Shown piece after piece: positions 24,066 through 36,544 of a stretch of 64,000 nt of DNA. A program made the translations under genes and the position numbers. The stretch comes from Nematostella vectensis. Its lineage: Eukaryota; Cnidaria; Anthozoa; Actiniaria; Edwardsiidae. Under the pieces are notes generated by a model, which was not told where the DNA came from, made no database searches, and worked only from the letters and a program-made list of their open reading frames with translations. Location of the stretch: positions 8,363,540 through 8,427,539 of the forward strand of contig NC_064042.1 of the NCBI RefSeq assembly GCF_932526225.1, given 5' to 3'. Within the stretch, counting starts at the first letter, position 1. Each line of letters begins with the position of its first letter.

Positions 24066-27000
24066 ATGGGAGCTGTAAAGAGTCGGATCGCAGAGAAAAT
24101 ATCTAAATCTCCCGTGCCGGTGAATGAAGACATCACGCCAAAAGTCGTTCTGTTAACTGGCACATCACATAAATTAAGCCTCGAATTCGCTCTAACGTTG
24201 GCGCATGATCCTTTCTCGAGATTTAAAGCTCTGGTAACAATGCCTTCACTATCGAGTAGTGAGTATTTAGGAGATTCGCGAGTGCTAAATGCCCTTAACA
24301 GGACGTTGTTCGTACTGCAAACTGACGTTTTGTGCGAGGACTCGATTCGCGGAGCGGTGCGTGAAATCTTGGAAACGGACGGCATCCTTGACGCTATAGG
24401 TAAGATAAAAACGTCAGGAGAATGGCCTCACTTCTTAGAACAGTTGGTATCCTGCATTGCGTTCAAATAGTTGTATTATTTGTAGTACGGGCACACCTTT
24501 CGGGCCTAGCATAATGTCACAACAGGAAAGTGACCTATAGTTTACAATTAACTCCGCATTTTTCTATCAAATCTATTATCCCCCATTTTCCCCCGCGAAA
24601 ATAACCAGCTATTCCTTTGTGAGCCATTTACAAAGAAAAGAGCAGCATTTGAGTAACGCTTTGCTTTGTTTTCTTTGAAAATATCATTAAGATTTATCAG
24701 CGGAAATGTCTTGCTATCTCGCGCTTGAGCTCTACGAATTGCTAGTAGCAATTCACACAAGTCTGGGGTCAGCATGTCATTTACCGGGAATATCATAGCC
24801 TATAAACCGTACAATCTTTAGGTGTGTTATCTTATAGATGAAAAAGAATACAGTAGCGACAAACGTTGTTCATAAATAGGCTATTATTGTCTAAAGAGAG
24901 CTACTTGGGCTTTTTTGCGCCAATGTCTAAATGATCTAAGAGAACAATTTCCCTTGATGCGTGTGGGACTTGTTTTGACTCGCAAGAGAGGTTTGAATGG
25001 CGCGCATCGGAAAATACAGTCATTTCCTCTCGCGCGTTTTGTTGTACCCTAAGGGCCAATTAGCCAAAACACCTTTCATAAGGAATACTTTATGAAAAGT
25101 AAATGCTCCTTGCAGAAAGCTGGTTTAGGCCATAATAATCTGAGATTACTAACAAAATTTTTGACAGATCTTTAAATCTTTGGTAGAAAAATTGCCAAAG
25201 CTAACCGTGTGATTTTCAGGAAGTATTATTTTCATTATGGAAATTTGAGCAAACGAATATTAAAAAAAAGTCTACTCCATTTTTGTCACAATATTTCTTG
25301 CTCACGTCAATGTAATTAAGTGAGAGTCTGCGGCTTTACACGAGAAAGGATCTTTGACAGCGATCGTCACATTTTTTCCACTGCGTGCAAATGAACCCAA
25401 AAATGTCCACCGCCGTATTCTTTGTGTAATATCAGCGACAGTTTTTATTGCTAAAACAAATTCCCCTTGAAAATATATTTCTAACATAAATAGTTGTCGA
25501 TGAAAACATGTTAGGAACATTTAGTACTTAAAGCTATCTTTACCGCAAATCTAGAAAAAGTGACAATAATGTTGCTTGGGGACCAAGCGAGGTATTGTAT
25601 TACTTCTTTTGATATTTCGTGCGAACTGCGAGCATGCGGTGGTTGATATCCCTCTCTTATCAATCCCAAGCTTTATACGCAACACTCTGTTTCCGACGCT
25701 TTTGACTTCTTGCGTTGACCTATTTGAAATTCAAAACAGCTTTACAAAAAGTAATGACTAGAGAGTAGCAAGCGAATATCATATCTTCGGTGTGCTTAGC
25801 GAGTGCGGTGCGATAAAAGCCTATTTGCTGATAGGGTCGTTAGGGTTAGGTCATCGCATGAGGCGTACTGTTATAAATGTGAGTATTTTTGCGCCGAATT
25901 GATCATTACACATTTGCGTGGCGCGAGAATTATAAACAAAATAAAAAATAGAAAGCAAATTGTGTATTTCAGGTTACAAGTACATAATAAGGTATTGGTA
26001 GAAAAGAAAGCAAGCTGGGATCTTGGATACGACGGATGGTCGATACAGTGGAACCTCTATTGTAATGTGACTTCCTTAAAGCAAACACCCTCTAAATTAC
26101 GGACATTTTTTTGACGCAAGAGGGCGCTGATTGGCTGATTTATTATCTACATCATCACTGTCATAATCATTGTTGTTGTTGTTACTTCATCATCATCAGC
26201 ATCATCACCGCCATCATCATCAAATTGTAGTAATACCAGTTTCTCTTTTGAAATATTACAGTCATAACCTCTAACGTCCTTCTGACTGGCCCTATTGAGA
26301 CACACACGATGGAGCAAGCCATGCAAGTGTTTGAAACCAACACCATGTCCGTCATCGAGCTTGTCAAGGTGGTGCTACCTGTCATGAAAAAACAGCAGGA
26401 TGGACGCATTATCGTGGTCAGTAACCAGGCAGGAATCATGGGTATTCCATTTCACGATATCTACTGCGCCACCAAGTTTGCTGTAGAGGGTTTCTTGGAG
26501 TCGATCGCGCCAGAGGCATTGGCTTTTAATATTTAGTAAGTATTATTCGCTTGCGCTTAGACGTTTGAACGATTCCTTTGAGGTGGATTCTTTGACCGAA
26601 TTGACTCGTTTATTACGATGTCTCGTCAATCCAGGCGCGTACCCAGTACAGTAAAAACCCGCGTGTAAGAACCTGATTTAAGAACCTATAGGCAGAGATT
26701 TTGGATTTTAATACCCCAAAATATATGAACCTACTAAGCCTAAAAATTCAAAAAGGTTCTTATATGATGAGTTACTCCATTTGAAACAAATAATGGGGCT
26801 TTAAAATATAAATTTGCTAAACATTTTGCTGTTCCATTAAGATAAGATTACAGATACAACATACATACAGTAGGATATCTCTATAGCAAAATGGCTATTT
26901 ATTGAGTCACATCAAGAACCTTATAAGAACCTATTTTGCCTTGATATTTTATAAGTACCCCAAAATATAAGAACCTATTTTGCCAAACTTGAAAAAAACC

Positions 27001-27798
27001 TAGGTTCTTGCACGCGTTTTTTTTTTTTACTTTATTGGCTCTGGAGGAGTGCAATCATAGGTATCATATGGGAAATGCATAGTATTTGGAGATTTCTTTA
27101 TAAGAAATGACCCACCTTTTGGCCACCAAGGGGGGGGGGGGATATGGGGCTTCGCGCACACCCTGCGCACCCCCCTGTGTACCCCCCCTGTGTGCCCCCC
27201 TGTGTACCCCCCTGTGTACCCCCTGTGTACCCCCCTGTGTACGCGGCTGGAATCAAAAGTGCTCACGTCATGCACTGCATTGCTCGTTTTGTCTCAATAG
27301 AGATTTCGTTATTGAACTATCACCCTGTACTTGCAAAGAACAATACAACATCGCTGTATTTTTATATTTGTAATTTATACTGAGCTCTTTTGCCTCCCTC
27401 GTGACAGCTGCACGATGATCGAGACGAGTATGGCGAAGGGCGAGGAAAAGACAGCCACCGCGCTACACGTGTCCATCGCTTCCAAGATGGAGAACACAGA
27501 TGACGATACCCGCAAATACCAAGACTCCATTCCCAGCAAGCTTCGACGCCAGGGCTCCGTCAAAAAGATGAACACCAAACGAGTTGCCGAGACAATCCGC
27601 GAGGCATTACTCGAGGAAAAACCTCACTTTAGGTACCAAGTAAACAAGAGCTGCAAGGAGGCCGCGCGTGAGAAGTGGATAGATGTTCACGGTGACACGT
27701 ATGTACTGGAGGCTGCCGAAAGACACTTGTACGTAGAGACGCAAAGAGTGCAGGAAGCGTACAACCAAAACGCGCGGGAATCCATAAAAAACGATTGA
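24066..27798 (+). CDS. Divergent SDR paralogue, probable pseudoenzyme (3 exons)
   Basis: Exons 24066-24399, 26262-26535 and 27408-27798 give 332 residues (340 if the in-frame ATG at 24042 is used). Exon 2 is 274 bp, exactly as in the upstream paralogue, and aligns without gaps. Tyr179 and Lys183 (YCATK) and the EEKPHFRYQVNK segment are kept. However, TGxxxGIG has become TGTSHKLS (residues 31-38), NNAG has become ITSN, the catalytic Ser position is Asn166, and the PG motif is gone (CTMIETSM). The frame is intact over three exons with good splice sites, so it looks like a functional protein that is unlikely to bind NAD(P) normally. The C-terminus is longer and more charged than its neighbour's. 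Role unknown. Confidence 0.85.
26649..27032. mobile_element. Mariner-like MITE in SDR2 intron
   Basis: Ends cagtaaaaacccgcgtgtaagaa and ttcttgcacgcgttttttttttttactt are imperfect inverted repeats flanked by TA. Internal copies of aagaaccta recur. CAGT...ACTG-like ends and the TA target fit Tc1/mariner derivatives. No transposase frame. Confidence 0.7.
27130..27245. repeat. C-rich VNTR (acccccctgtgt units)
   Basis: A poly-G run (27130-27140) followed by about six copies of an 11-13 bp accccc(c)ctgtgt unit within the second SDR2 intron. Open frames of Pro-Cys-Val type here are artefacts. Confidence 0.85.
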
Positions 27799-28014
27799 CG
27801 TTATGTTTGTAACGTGTTATGACATGATTGCGATGGCAATTCAGGATGTGTCTATGACGTCATATAGGTGACGGTAGTTCCGTGTCGTCATGTGAATTGT
27901 GACATCATACAGAAGTTTTGAAAGTCCCCGATGTCATCCTCATTATAGCGATACCTCGGGAAACCGTGGCATTTTCTGGACAGCATTTTGGCAACGTCGT
28001 CATCATATTTGATT

Positions 28015-28310
28015 GGTTTGGTGACGTCACTTAGATAGGTGACGCCATATTGAAAGATGACGTCATTTTGATGGGTGACACCTCCCGGATATTGACGCCA
28101 TTTGACTAGTTGACGTCATTTGAACAGATGAAGCCATTTGGATAGTTGACGCTATTTGAACAGATGACGGCATTTGGATAGTTGACGCTATTTGAACATA
28201 TGACGCTCTTTGGATAGTTGACGCGATTTGAACATATCACACTATTTGGATAGTTGACTTCATTGGGATAGGTTACGCTTTATCTATAGATGACGCCATT
28301 TGGGTAGTTG
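28015..28310. repeat. Degenerate ~18/36-bp repeat (gttgacgccatttgaacag)
   Basis: Roughly 15 irregular copies of an 18-bp motif of the form gat(a/g)gttgacgccattt, alternating ggatagttgac with gaacagatgac. It lies about 220 bp after the SDR2 stop and probably falls in or beyond its 3' UTR. Confidence 0.8.
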
Positions 28311-29938
28311 CCTTTTTTCTAGCTAAGACGGGTAATTAACCGATTTAATGGAAACCGATTTAATGGAAATCCCAAGAGAGAAATAGAGTGACGCTGCTTT
28401 TGTGTCTTGCAACTCAAATCACAATTCGCTACTGCATAGTCTATCCTTAACCAATAGAGTCACAAGGATGGTTGTCAGTGGAGTAAACAACATGCTGTAA
28501 AACATTAAAGTCCATAAATGATAGCGAGCTAGGCCAAAGTATTGACGAAAAACAAAAATGAAAACGTCTTCGTTTAGATATTTCGAGGATGTTGTCAAAG
28601 CAGTAATGGAATCACAATTAGAGGTATTTTGATTGATTAGGGATTCAAAAAGGACAGATATAGAAGCAAAGAGATACAAATATAGCAAGGAAAGTGAAAA
28701 AGAAACATAGTTCTTCTCGTTAAAAAAGGAGAGAGAGAAGAGAGAGAGCTGAAAGAGTATTCTTAAAGTTCATTTTTCGGGCAATGTCCCTTTTCCCGAG
28801 ATCCTTTCGCTTGCAATGCAAGCGTTCTGCTATATACTCTACGGACCTGTATTATCGTGACAGCGTAGGCACCACTTTAAGGTGACACTGGTGATACCCG
28901 GAGCTTTTTGAAGAAGGCATCAACCTGCTTGACGTAGCCAAGGATATAGATACCATATTATTGAGACACAAAACTAGTCACAATTTGAAATAAAATCTAA
29001 CCAGAGCGTTATAATCACACATGCGTGTAAATCAACAAGAATCAAATATATCCTATTTATTATTAAAATATTATTGGAAATCAATAATTAAAATAATGAA
29101 AGACAAAATACCAAACTGTGTAGTTTGAAAAAAACCTCAGTATTTACTGAGTGGAGGGGGTTGGGATGCGCAGTTATCTATATAATATGGAAAAAGGAAA
29201 GTAGTATTTGATAATATTTTATATGACCCACTATTTGACAACCGATGGTGTGTGAGCGCGCACAATACGCACCCCTCCTCCCAGGATTTGGTTATAATTG
29301 CACTTTCCAAATGAAAGTACTGGAGAAAGTGATAAACGTTTTCATTGAAGCAATGACAGTGTTTTAGAAGGTCTCGAAATATTGGGGGGCGGAGGAGACG
29401 ATGCAGAAACATAAAAGAAGATATGTTTTTTCGTGTGTGAGTTGTTTTGTCTAACTATCTTCGGGCGATCAACTATTTATGGGGATGGAAAGATATCAAT
29501 TTTATCATTGTAGGTATGTATGTACAGCGAGCGTTTCTGCTAGGGTTCAACGGTTGACAGAGACCCGAAGATGGGCAGGATGATAGGCGTTTCGAAGGTT
29601 ATTTTCTAAGCTTGTAGAAAATTGAGAATTAGTGGAATAAATTATATTTTTTGTGAGACAGTTTCTACTAGCATAGGAGATGTTGTCGATACGGTTTTGG
29701 GGTATTGCTTTTTACTCCTTCAGCTGCACTTTAATCAAGGTCAAACCTTCCACTAAACACTGCGGAAACGCTTGCTAGTTGTATGGGATTTTTCAACATG
29801 GGGCAACAAAAACACTTTGAAAGTGCAACATTTATTTTTAGTTTTTACGGTGTTCTTTTTTCATCTTTACACCTGGAGTCCATTATCAAGACATCACACA
29901 CGTTTTTCATTTGCTAACCAGAAGTAGCCCATTTAGTA

Positions 29939-30006
29939 GTTTTCCAGCCTCGTCCAATGCATTCTAAAAGGCCCTGTTAGAATGCCTTGGACGGGGCTGG
30001 AAAACC
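29939..30006. repeat. 68-bp palindrome
   Basis: Arms gttttccagcctcgtccaat and ccttggacggggctggaaaac flank a short loop, with inner gcattctaa/ttagaatgc also pairing. Probably a small MITE remnant. Confidence 0.75.
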
Positions 30007-31679
30007 TCTAAAACCCGGGGTTCCTGTACTTAGAGAGAAACCGTGAGGCATCTCTTGGGGTATGAGAGACGTCACGACTCTTACCTACCACAGGACGTCC
30101 CATCGCAAACCCGTAGGCTGGGGTTCAGCCTCCTCCGCTAGCGTCTTTTCCAATATTTGGGCTTCCTGTGGTGAATCTAAGTGATACCAGAGGAGGTATC
30201 CAGTCTCCTCCTCGAGAGCACAGGAGCCCCAATCCCACACATTTTGGGGTCCTGGCTAATATCCCTCAAGTCTCATTAAAGGCGTCCCTGTGGTTACTTT
30301 GTCGGGCTCCCTCTCAGTAATACATACACCACCCGTAATCCAAAGAAGATACACCATGATAGCATTTTGCCTTGGCTTGTCTAAAAATATTCATAATTTA
30401 TCTCACTACGATATGACGTTCCATTAAAAAAAAATCAAATCATCTTCATCTCACTCTTCAGAAAAGCTACCAGGAAATCCAGAAATTACCATTTATCAGG
30501 TATGCGGATAAAAGTATTAACATTACGTGCGCTTAGGTAAAGGGATGAGCATCTCATTCAATACAAATCCGCCCCAGGGGACAATAAAATCGGCTTACAC
30601 ATGGCAAGGTATAAAGCCGTCCCTGAAAACAGTGCCGAAATCGCTTAGCATTGCTGACCTAAGCCTCTTTCGGTTTACCAGGAAGAAGAAATGTTAGCAA
30701 GCCACTTCTTCCTAACAGTACTATATTCTAATCCATAAATCGATTTATAATTTATGAACCTCACCAACAGAAACAGAGTGTCTTAATATCGGCAACGTAA
30801 TAAAAACCTTATCAGATTCTCCAGGCGGCGGATAATGATAGTCACGTGGCTTTTGGAATCCCAACTATGGTCTAAATAAATGTCTGCAGAAGGCAAAAGC
30901 TGCAGTGATAAGAGTTGTAATAAGAAGTAAAGATCTATACCCCCTCCCCCTCCCCGCGTGGATTAGTTTCAGATAATTCAAGATATAACGGGCTATGTTA
31001 TGAACATTTAGCAAAACATGAATTCATAACGTAATATTGATAGTTAGCAACAAAAATGGGATTCACTTGTCCAAGATGTGAGTGGATGTATTTTGTAAAT
31101 CTGATTTCTTCCACTAAATATACAAGCAAACGCTAACCAAATATTATTGATGTCCAGTTTGATTTGTTGTTAATAAAGTGCAAACGAAATTCCACATCAC
31201 AACTCCATTATTCATCTTTCTACCTTGCCAATGTGCAGAACAGGCTTGAAAGCCGTCATTCGCGCCTACCAGACAGCCCTGGCATCACAACACTCTAATA
31301 CTCTTCCTAACTGACGACGACACAGTAACAACGATTCTATTTTTCTCGAGACTGAGATTCTATATTCCTTCCTTTACCTGCCTGACGCAAACAAGTACAT
31401 TAAATTGGTGAATGCAATCATACTGCGATTTTTTTTAGTATTCCTAGTCTCCCGCGTAGCCGTCTTTTGTATCGGTCATGCTTCCACAAAGGTAGGCTGG
31501 CGGGAGATTGGAACAGAGTATTCCCTCCATTAAAGAATGTAAACGGAAACTTAAGAAAAAAGCCAGAAAATCAAATACCGCCATTTCGACGCAAAGCGTT
31601 ACTTGATTGCCGGAAGCCAGTAAGCATTTTTTTGCCGATATAGTTTATCTGGGGGAAAACCACTATGCCATGCTGGCGA

Positions 31680-31867
31680 GTCCTAAAGCCCTGTGCAAAC
31701 TGTGCCAGCACCTGCCAGCATTGCTGGCAAATTCTTGCTCGACTGACCACAAAACAAAGGAAATGTCAGAAAGTACATTTGCCATTTTGACATCTCCTTT
31801 TTCCTATAGTCAGTCAAGCGAAAATTCGCCAGCAATGCTGGCAGGTAATGGCGCAGCTTGCACGGAC
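31680..31867. mobile_element. ~190-bp palindromic element
   Basis: Left arm gtcct...gtgcaaactgtgccagcac then ctgccagcattgctggcaaa pairs with the right arm gccagcaatgctggcaggta then gcgcagcttgcacggac. Inner tcgactgac/gtcagtcaag also pair. Hairpin-forming MITE-like element. Confidence 0.75.
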
Positions 31868-32487
31868 AAAACAGCTGTGCATGGTCGCCGATCTGCAGCA
31901 GACTGTGTTAGCGTCCCGCCATTGGCCAAACGGGTGCTCATGTAAATTATAGCTATAATGCTTTTCAAGGTTCACATATTGTATGCCGTAAAGTAGTCCA
32001 TCCTTCTATTACGTTTCACTTTCTCCTGGTCTAAGCGCGCCTTCGTTATTTGCTTTTGAAAAGCCTATTAGAGCGGCGCTATTTTTCTCTCTGAAAGAAG
32101 AATTTATCAATCCCTCTAAGAGGGGCGTGTCCAGAGAAAAACGCAGAGTGGGGTCTAGAGAGATAATAACTTACTTTGAAGAGGGTAGAGGTCACTAGAT
32201 CCTTGGAATCTAATTGACATTCAGCGCATTATCGCGTTATTTCTTTTCTCGGCTCCTAAGCAGGATGGCGTCCGGTCCCCTCCTCTAGCAACGTGCTTGC
32301 CCTATTGTTCACACCAACGGCATCTAGTCCAAGGCGACCTGACAACTTTAGCCAGGTCCCTTCTCGCCTAGCTGTCCAAGTAAACTAGGTCTCGAAGCCA
32401 CTCTTGATCTAACGGTCAACACTTAATAGCTCTGATCTCTCTTCATTATGTAAAACAAGCTCTATAACTATGACTCCTTGGGTTAAC

Positions 32488-35400
32488 CTAGACAGCTCCT
32501 TCCCCTTGATGTTCAAACAAACTAGGCTCCAGTGCGACCCTCAACCTCTCCCAGAAATGTGGCCTGACGTCCTCGTTGAACCACTCGAGCCATGTGCGTC
32601 TGGAACGGTAATGCTGTAGAGTCGAGGGCAGCTCATTTAGTGGGATGTTTTCCAGCATCACAGGCACCAGGACGTCATGCCCATGCTGGAGTCTTCCCTG
32701 CGCAATCTGCATCTCGAAGTAGGTCCAGCCACCCTCTCGTCTAAGGAAGTTTCTGGTGATCATAAGAAGGGTCTTCCGGCTTTTGAAGATGGCATTGGCG
32801 ATGTTATCTGTTATATATAGACCGGCTTCAAAGTCTTTGAAGTCAATGCAGACTTTATGGGTTCTTGTTATTTCTGGGTAGAAGACGTTTTTCACCAAGT
32901 CTCTATCTTGGCTTGAATAGGAGATGAATACGTCGAATTCGTGATGCGTTTCTAAAGGTAAAACATTGTTAACTTAAAATGTCTTACAAATAACTACATA
33001 AACAAGCATCGATTGGCTTGTAAGAAGGGGCTTTAAAATACACAGAGCACATAATATACATAGGATTTGCCAAAATATACATAGTTAGTATAAATCCACT
33101 CACATACTATCACGAATCTCGAAATTTGATTGGCTCCCGTACTCACTATCTATTGAGCCAAAGATAGTGAGTAGCGAAAAAGCCGGCGTTTTCGCGCCAA
33201 AAGCGGTTATTTATTACTGAGAATTATTAAAATCGTATTATTTTGAAGGTAGTATGTGTGTGGATTTATACTAAAACAATTAGACTACTCGTTCTCGTTT
33301 TCGCTATGCGCCTCGTTGACTATCTATTGACTCACAGAAAACTCGAACTCGTAGTCTAATTGTTAAATATAGAATCTAAAAGATATATGCGTGTTTTGAA
33401 GAGAGTTCACGTGAACTTTGATCTTCTATAACTTGTAGTTCCGTTTCGTCTATTTAGCGTGTGCTTAGATGATTCATGATTAAGAACGCAATATGCACGA
33501 CCAACTTTGTAAAACAAACCAAACCGGACAATCCCATTTTTCCGCTAATCAATAACAGAGTCGTTCACTCGACTAATAACATGTGTCTGAGGTCTGGAAG
33601 AAATTCCCACCCAATGATTGTAAGCACCGGTAGATTAAGAAATTTTGTAACTGTAAAATTTCAAGTATAAGTGTTTTTCCTTTTCTAAATGCGCAAATTG
33701 CCTGTAATTCAGCTCTTAACTGCTAGAGGCGACAATAAACAATATTATTATTATTATTATTATTATTACTATTATTATTATTATTACAAGTACAACTTAA
33801 AATTCTGTGCTCAATCATACTACGAAGCATTTTACCATACTGCGAAGCTTTACCTTCTGGAGCTAGGAGTTCCGTTTGGTCTATGAACCGCTTTGGGTCA
33901 GCAAAAAGAAGAGTTTTGAAGTCAACACCATGGTGCTGTTGTCTCCTTCGCAGGACAAGAGCAGATAGAACAAGCAAAACTATAAATAATAGGACACCAA
34001 GGGAGAGTCCAATCACCAGAGACTTGTCTGATCTTGTCTGAGACGTACTCCCCATACGACCAGCCATTGTATTATCTGAACATGACAACAAAGAATTCCG
34101 AGTCAGATATTTAAGGCATCCCTTTAAAAAAATCACTGCATAAAATCTTGACAAACATGATATCACACGGCTTGGAGAACCAGTTGTCTATACAGCCGAA
34201 TGAGGCTTATGGCCAGTTACTAAATTGAGACAAAGAGAGAGCATGAAACAAAAACGATTTAGGAGGCAGGCATGCAGAGGTTTCAAGGACAGGAAGACTT
34301 AATTATGTGCAATGTTTTCTGGGAAGAACATAGAGTTTCTGTGATAATCCTTTATCCTTTATTTGCCTTGTGTATCTTTCCATATAACAGTTCCTGGTAT
34401 TAGCCTGGGGATAGCCAAAAGGTCAGTAAATTGAAGGTTATAGGTTGATCCATTACGTTAACTACTGAAACAATTACCCACCTTCATCCATAACATACAG
34501 CACTCCTTCATCTTGTGACACATTCTTATGCCCAATCGCATTTGTGGATCTGCAGATATACTTCCCACCATCTTCATAACTGACATTGACAATAGGAAGT
34601 GACGTGGTCCACTTATCACCACCATTGTTAGTCAGAATGTGTCTTACTCTCGGGAAGGATGGTGTGGTGAAATTCTTGATGTGGATCCAGGAGACAAATG
34701 GTTTTTTAGAGCTGGTAATCTGACATGTCAGCGTGATGTTACTAAAGATGGTTGCATTCCATTGGTCTGCATGCATTTGGATAATAGGGTTAAAATCCCA
34801 CTGACGTTCTGAAAATAAAATTGTAATGTTTACCATCATACCATTATCATTATGATTCTCAAAATTATACTAATAATCATCAATATCACCATTATTTTTT
34901 ACCATCATAATCATTTTGATGATCATCATCAATAACACCAATACCATCATTAGTCACCATTAATATCACTGTATCATTATGATTCAAAAGACAACATCAT
35001 AATTATACTTGTCATATTTATCAAGGACAATGGCAAGTTATCAATAACAGTTTAACCATCAACAGCATTATCAATCATTACTTATGTCAGTGTTATTATA
35101 ATTATCTAGATAAACATATTAAACATCACCATCACCAAGTCTGTGGGGAGGGGGGTAGTTTGTCGGTTAGGACCAATGAAGAACCCTCCCACTCAGACTG
35201 GAAGGTCCATTGTAGTGAAGGAAATTTGAGAACCACCACAAGCTAAGAAGAGCCACCTAAGAGAAAATGGTCTGCTAAACTCAAAATCCTGGCTAACCTT
35301 GAACAGTAAAGTAGAAAGAATGACTTGCATTTCCAAGTGGATTACTCCCAATACATGTGTAATTTCCGGCATCAGATTTCAAGACATTTGAATTTTGTAG

Positions 35401-35932
35401 AATCTGCCCTTGCTCAAAAACTTCCAATTTGTAATTTTCCTTAATATCCAACAGTGAGTCATCTTTAAGCCATGTGATCGAAGGCCTAGGGGACCCGCCC
35501 ATACAGCAGAGTAATCGCCGTGACTGCCCTGTCAAGGCTAGAATAAGCTCTGTTGAGTTTAGAATTGTCACAAAAGGTGCTTGTGCTGAAAAAAGATAAC
35601 ATAGTGTTAATGATTATAAAAGCGTGTACATTAGTCTGTGCACCCCCTATGAAATTAAAGTGATGCGAAAAATGGTACTATTGTACCATTATACAAAACT
35701 TTTTAGTATTCTCAGAGTTTTTAAATTGGTTTAATGCAGGTGCTTATCAATATCAATCACAGGATATTGCATATGAGGTAAACTTAAGAATAGTCTAACC
35801 TGATTGGTTCTTAGCAACATCTACTTCATCGCTCTGGCAAGTTTCACCATAACCTTTAACTATGCCATAGCAAGTGGAACACTTGATCAAAATAGCAATA
35901 AATAATATGCAACCACACCAATAAGGACGCAT
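32488..35932 (-). CDS. IL-1R-like receptor: signal peptide, two Ig domains, TM, TIR (5 exons)
   Basis: Cell-surface receptor predicted to signal through TIR-TIR adaptor contacts. Exons in transcript order: 35800-35932, 35298-35585, 34482-34808, 33854-34075, 32488-32951. Every junction is phase 1, giving 477 residues. The signal peptide is at 1-22 (MRPYWCGCILFIAILIKCST). Ig domain 1 is at about 46-140 (LLCCMGGSPRPSITWLKDD, DAGNYTC), and Ig domain 2 at about 141-248 (LTCQIT, DGGKYICRS). One TM helix lies at 269-291 (LVIGLSLGVLLFIVLLVLSA). The TIR domain is at about 329-470, with box 1 FDVFISYS, a box 2-like KDFEAG lacking the usual proline, and box 3 FW (HFWERL). An AG acceptor just upstream of the ATG suggests a 5' UTR intron. 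Ig+TIR IL-1R-like proteins are known from Nematostella; which paralogue this is cannot be said here. Confidence 0.94.
33741..33787. repeat. (TTA)n microsatellite in receptor intron
   Basis: About 15 attatt/tta triplets with one interruption, between the TM exon and the TIR exon. Confidence 0.95.
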
Positions 35933-36544
35933 CGTAGACCTGGGAATATAAGCAAAAAAAGGTGTTAGGAGTTTTTGAAGTTGAAAAATGTCTGATATTA
36001 TACAATGGTGATGTGAGAAAATATTTGGTATAACACATGAAGACAAACGAGAAAAACAAACGGCTAAAAAATAACTTATAGGAATCACGCTTTTTTGCAA
36101 GAATTTGCTAAAAGTGGTCTTGGATGGAAAAATAGATAGTTATAATTTAGACCAAGACTTATCATAAGCAACTTTCTCCAACACGACAACTTACATACTG
36201 GCTATATTTGCAGTGCGCAAAAGAACAATATTAAATTACAACACTTACCACTTTCTAAGTGAAGTTTTTTATCATACACTTATTTCAGTCATATCTGAAG
36301 GTTAATACACGCTAAAAAGGAAAGAGAAAGTCGAAAAACATGGCGGAATACCGCCAAACCTATGCTATGTTTGGAAGCATGATCAATCACAGACACCGGA
36401 AGTCAGTGCGTAATCAAAACCGCCAAACATCCTCGATCCCAGGCTTTTTCTGATCATCTAGAAACGCCTGGTAAATATCGTGATTTTTTTTCCTCGTGGG
36501 ATCGTGAAAAATCGCTCCCAATAATCACGCTTTTTATTCGGAAT
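35933..36544. promoter_or_regulatory. Head-to-head intergenic region, Ig-TIR receptor / ZNHIT6
   Basis: The start codons of the two divergent genes are 612 bp apart. The receptor probably has a 5' UTR intron here (acceptor beside its ATG), so the distance between transcription starts is smaller. No TATA-like element can be assigned with confidence. Confidence 0.5.

Larger units (their letters stand above)
27799..32487. other. Long intergenic region between SDR2 and the Ig-TIR receptor
   Basis: No confident gene. It contains a degenerate tandem repeat (28015-28310), a tRNA-Ala-like remnant (28787-28847, -), a 68-bp palindrome (29939-30006) and a palindromic element (31680-31867). A minus-strand ORF at 28419-28688 has two hydrophobic stretches but no recognisable family. 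A plus-strand ORF at 31607-31945 lies largely inside the palindromic element. Confidence 0.5.

Noticed and set aside
28419-28688. Minus-strand ORF with hydrophobic stretches, possible receptor fragment
   Set aside because: No conserved motif, no supporting exons; hydrophobicity follows from AT-rich sequence.
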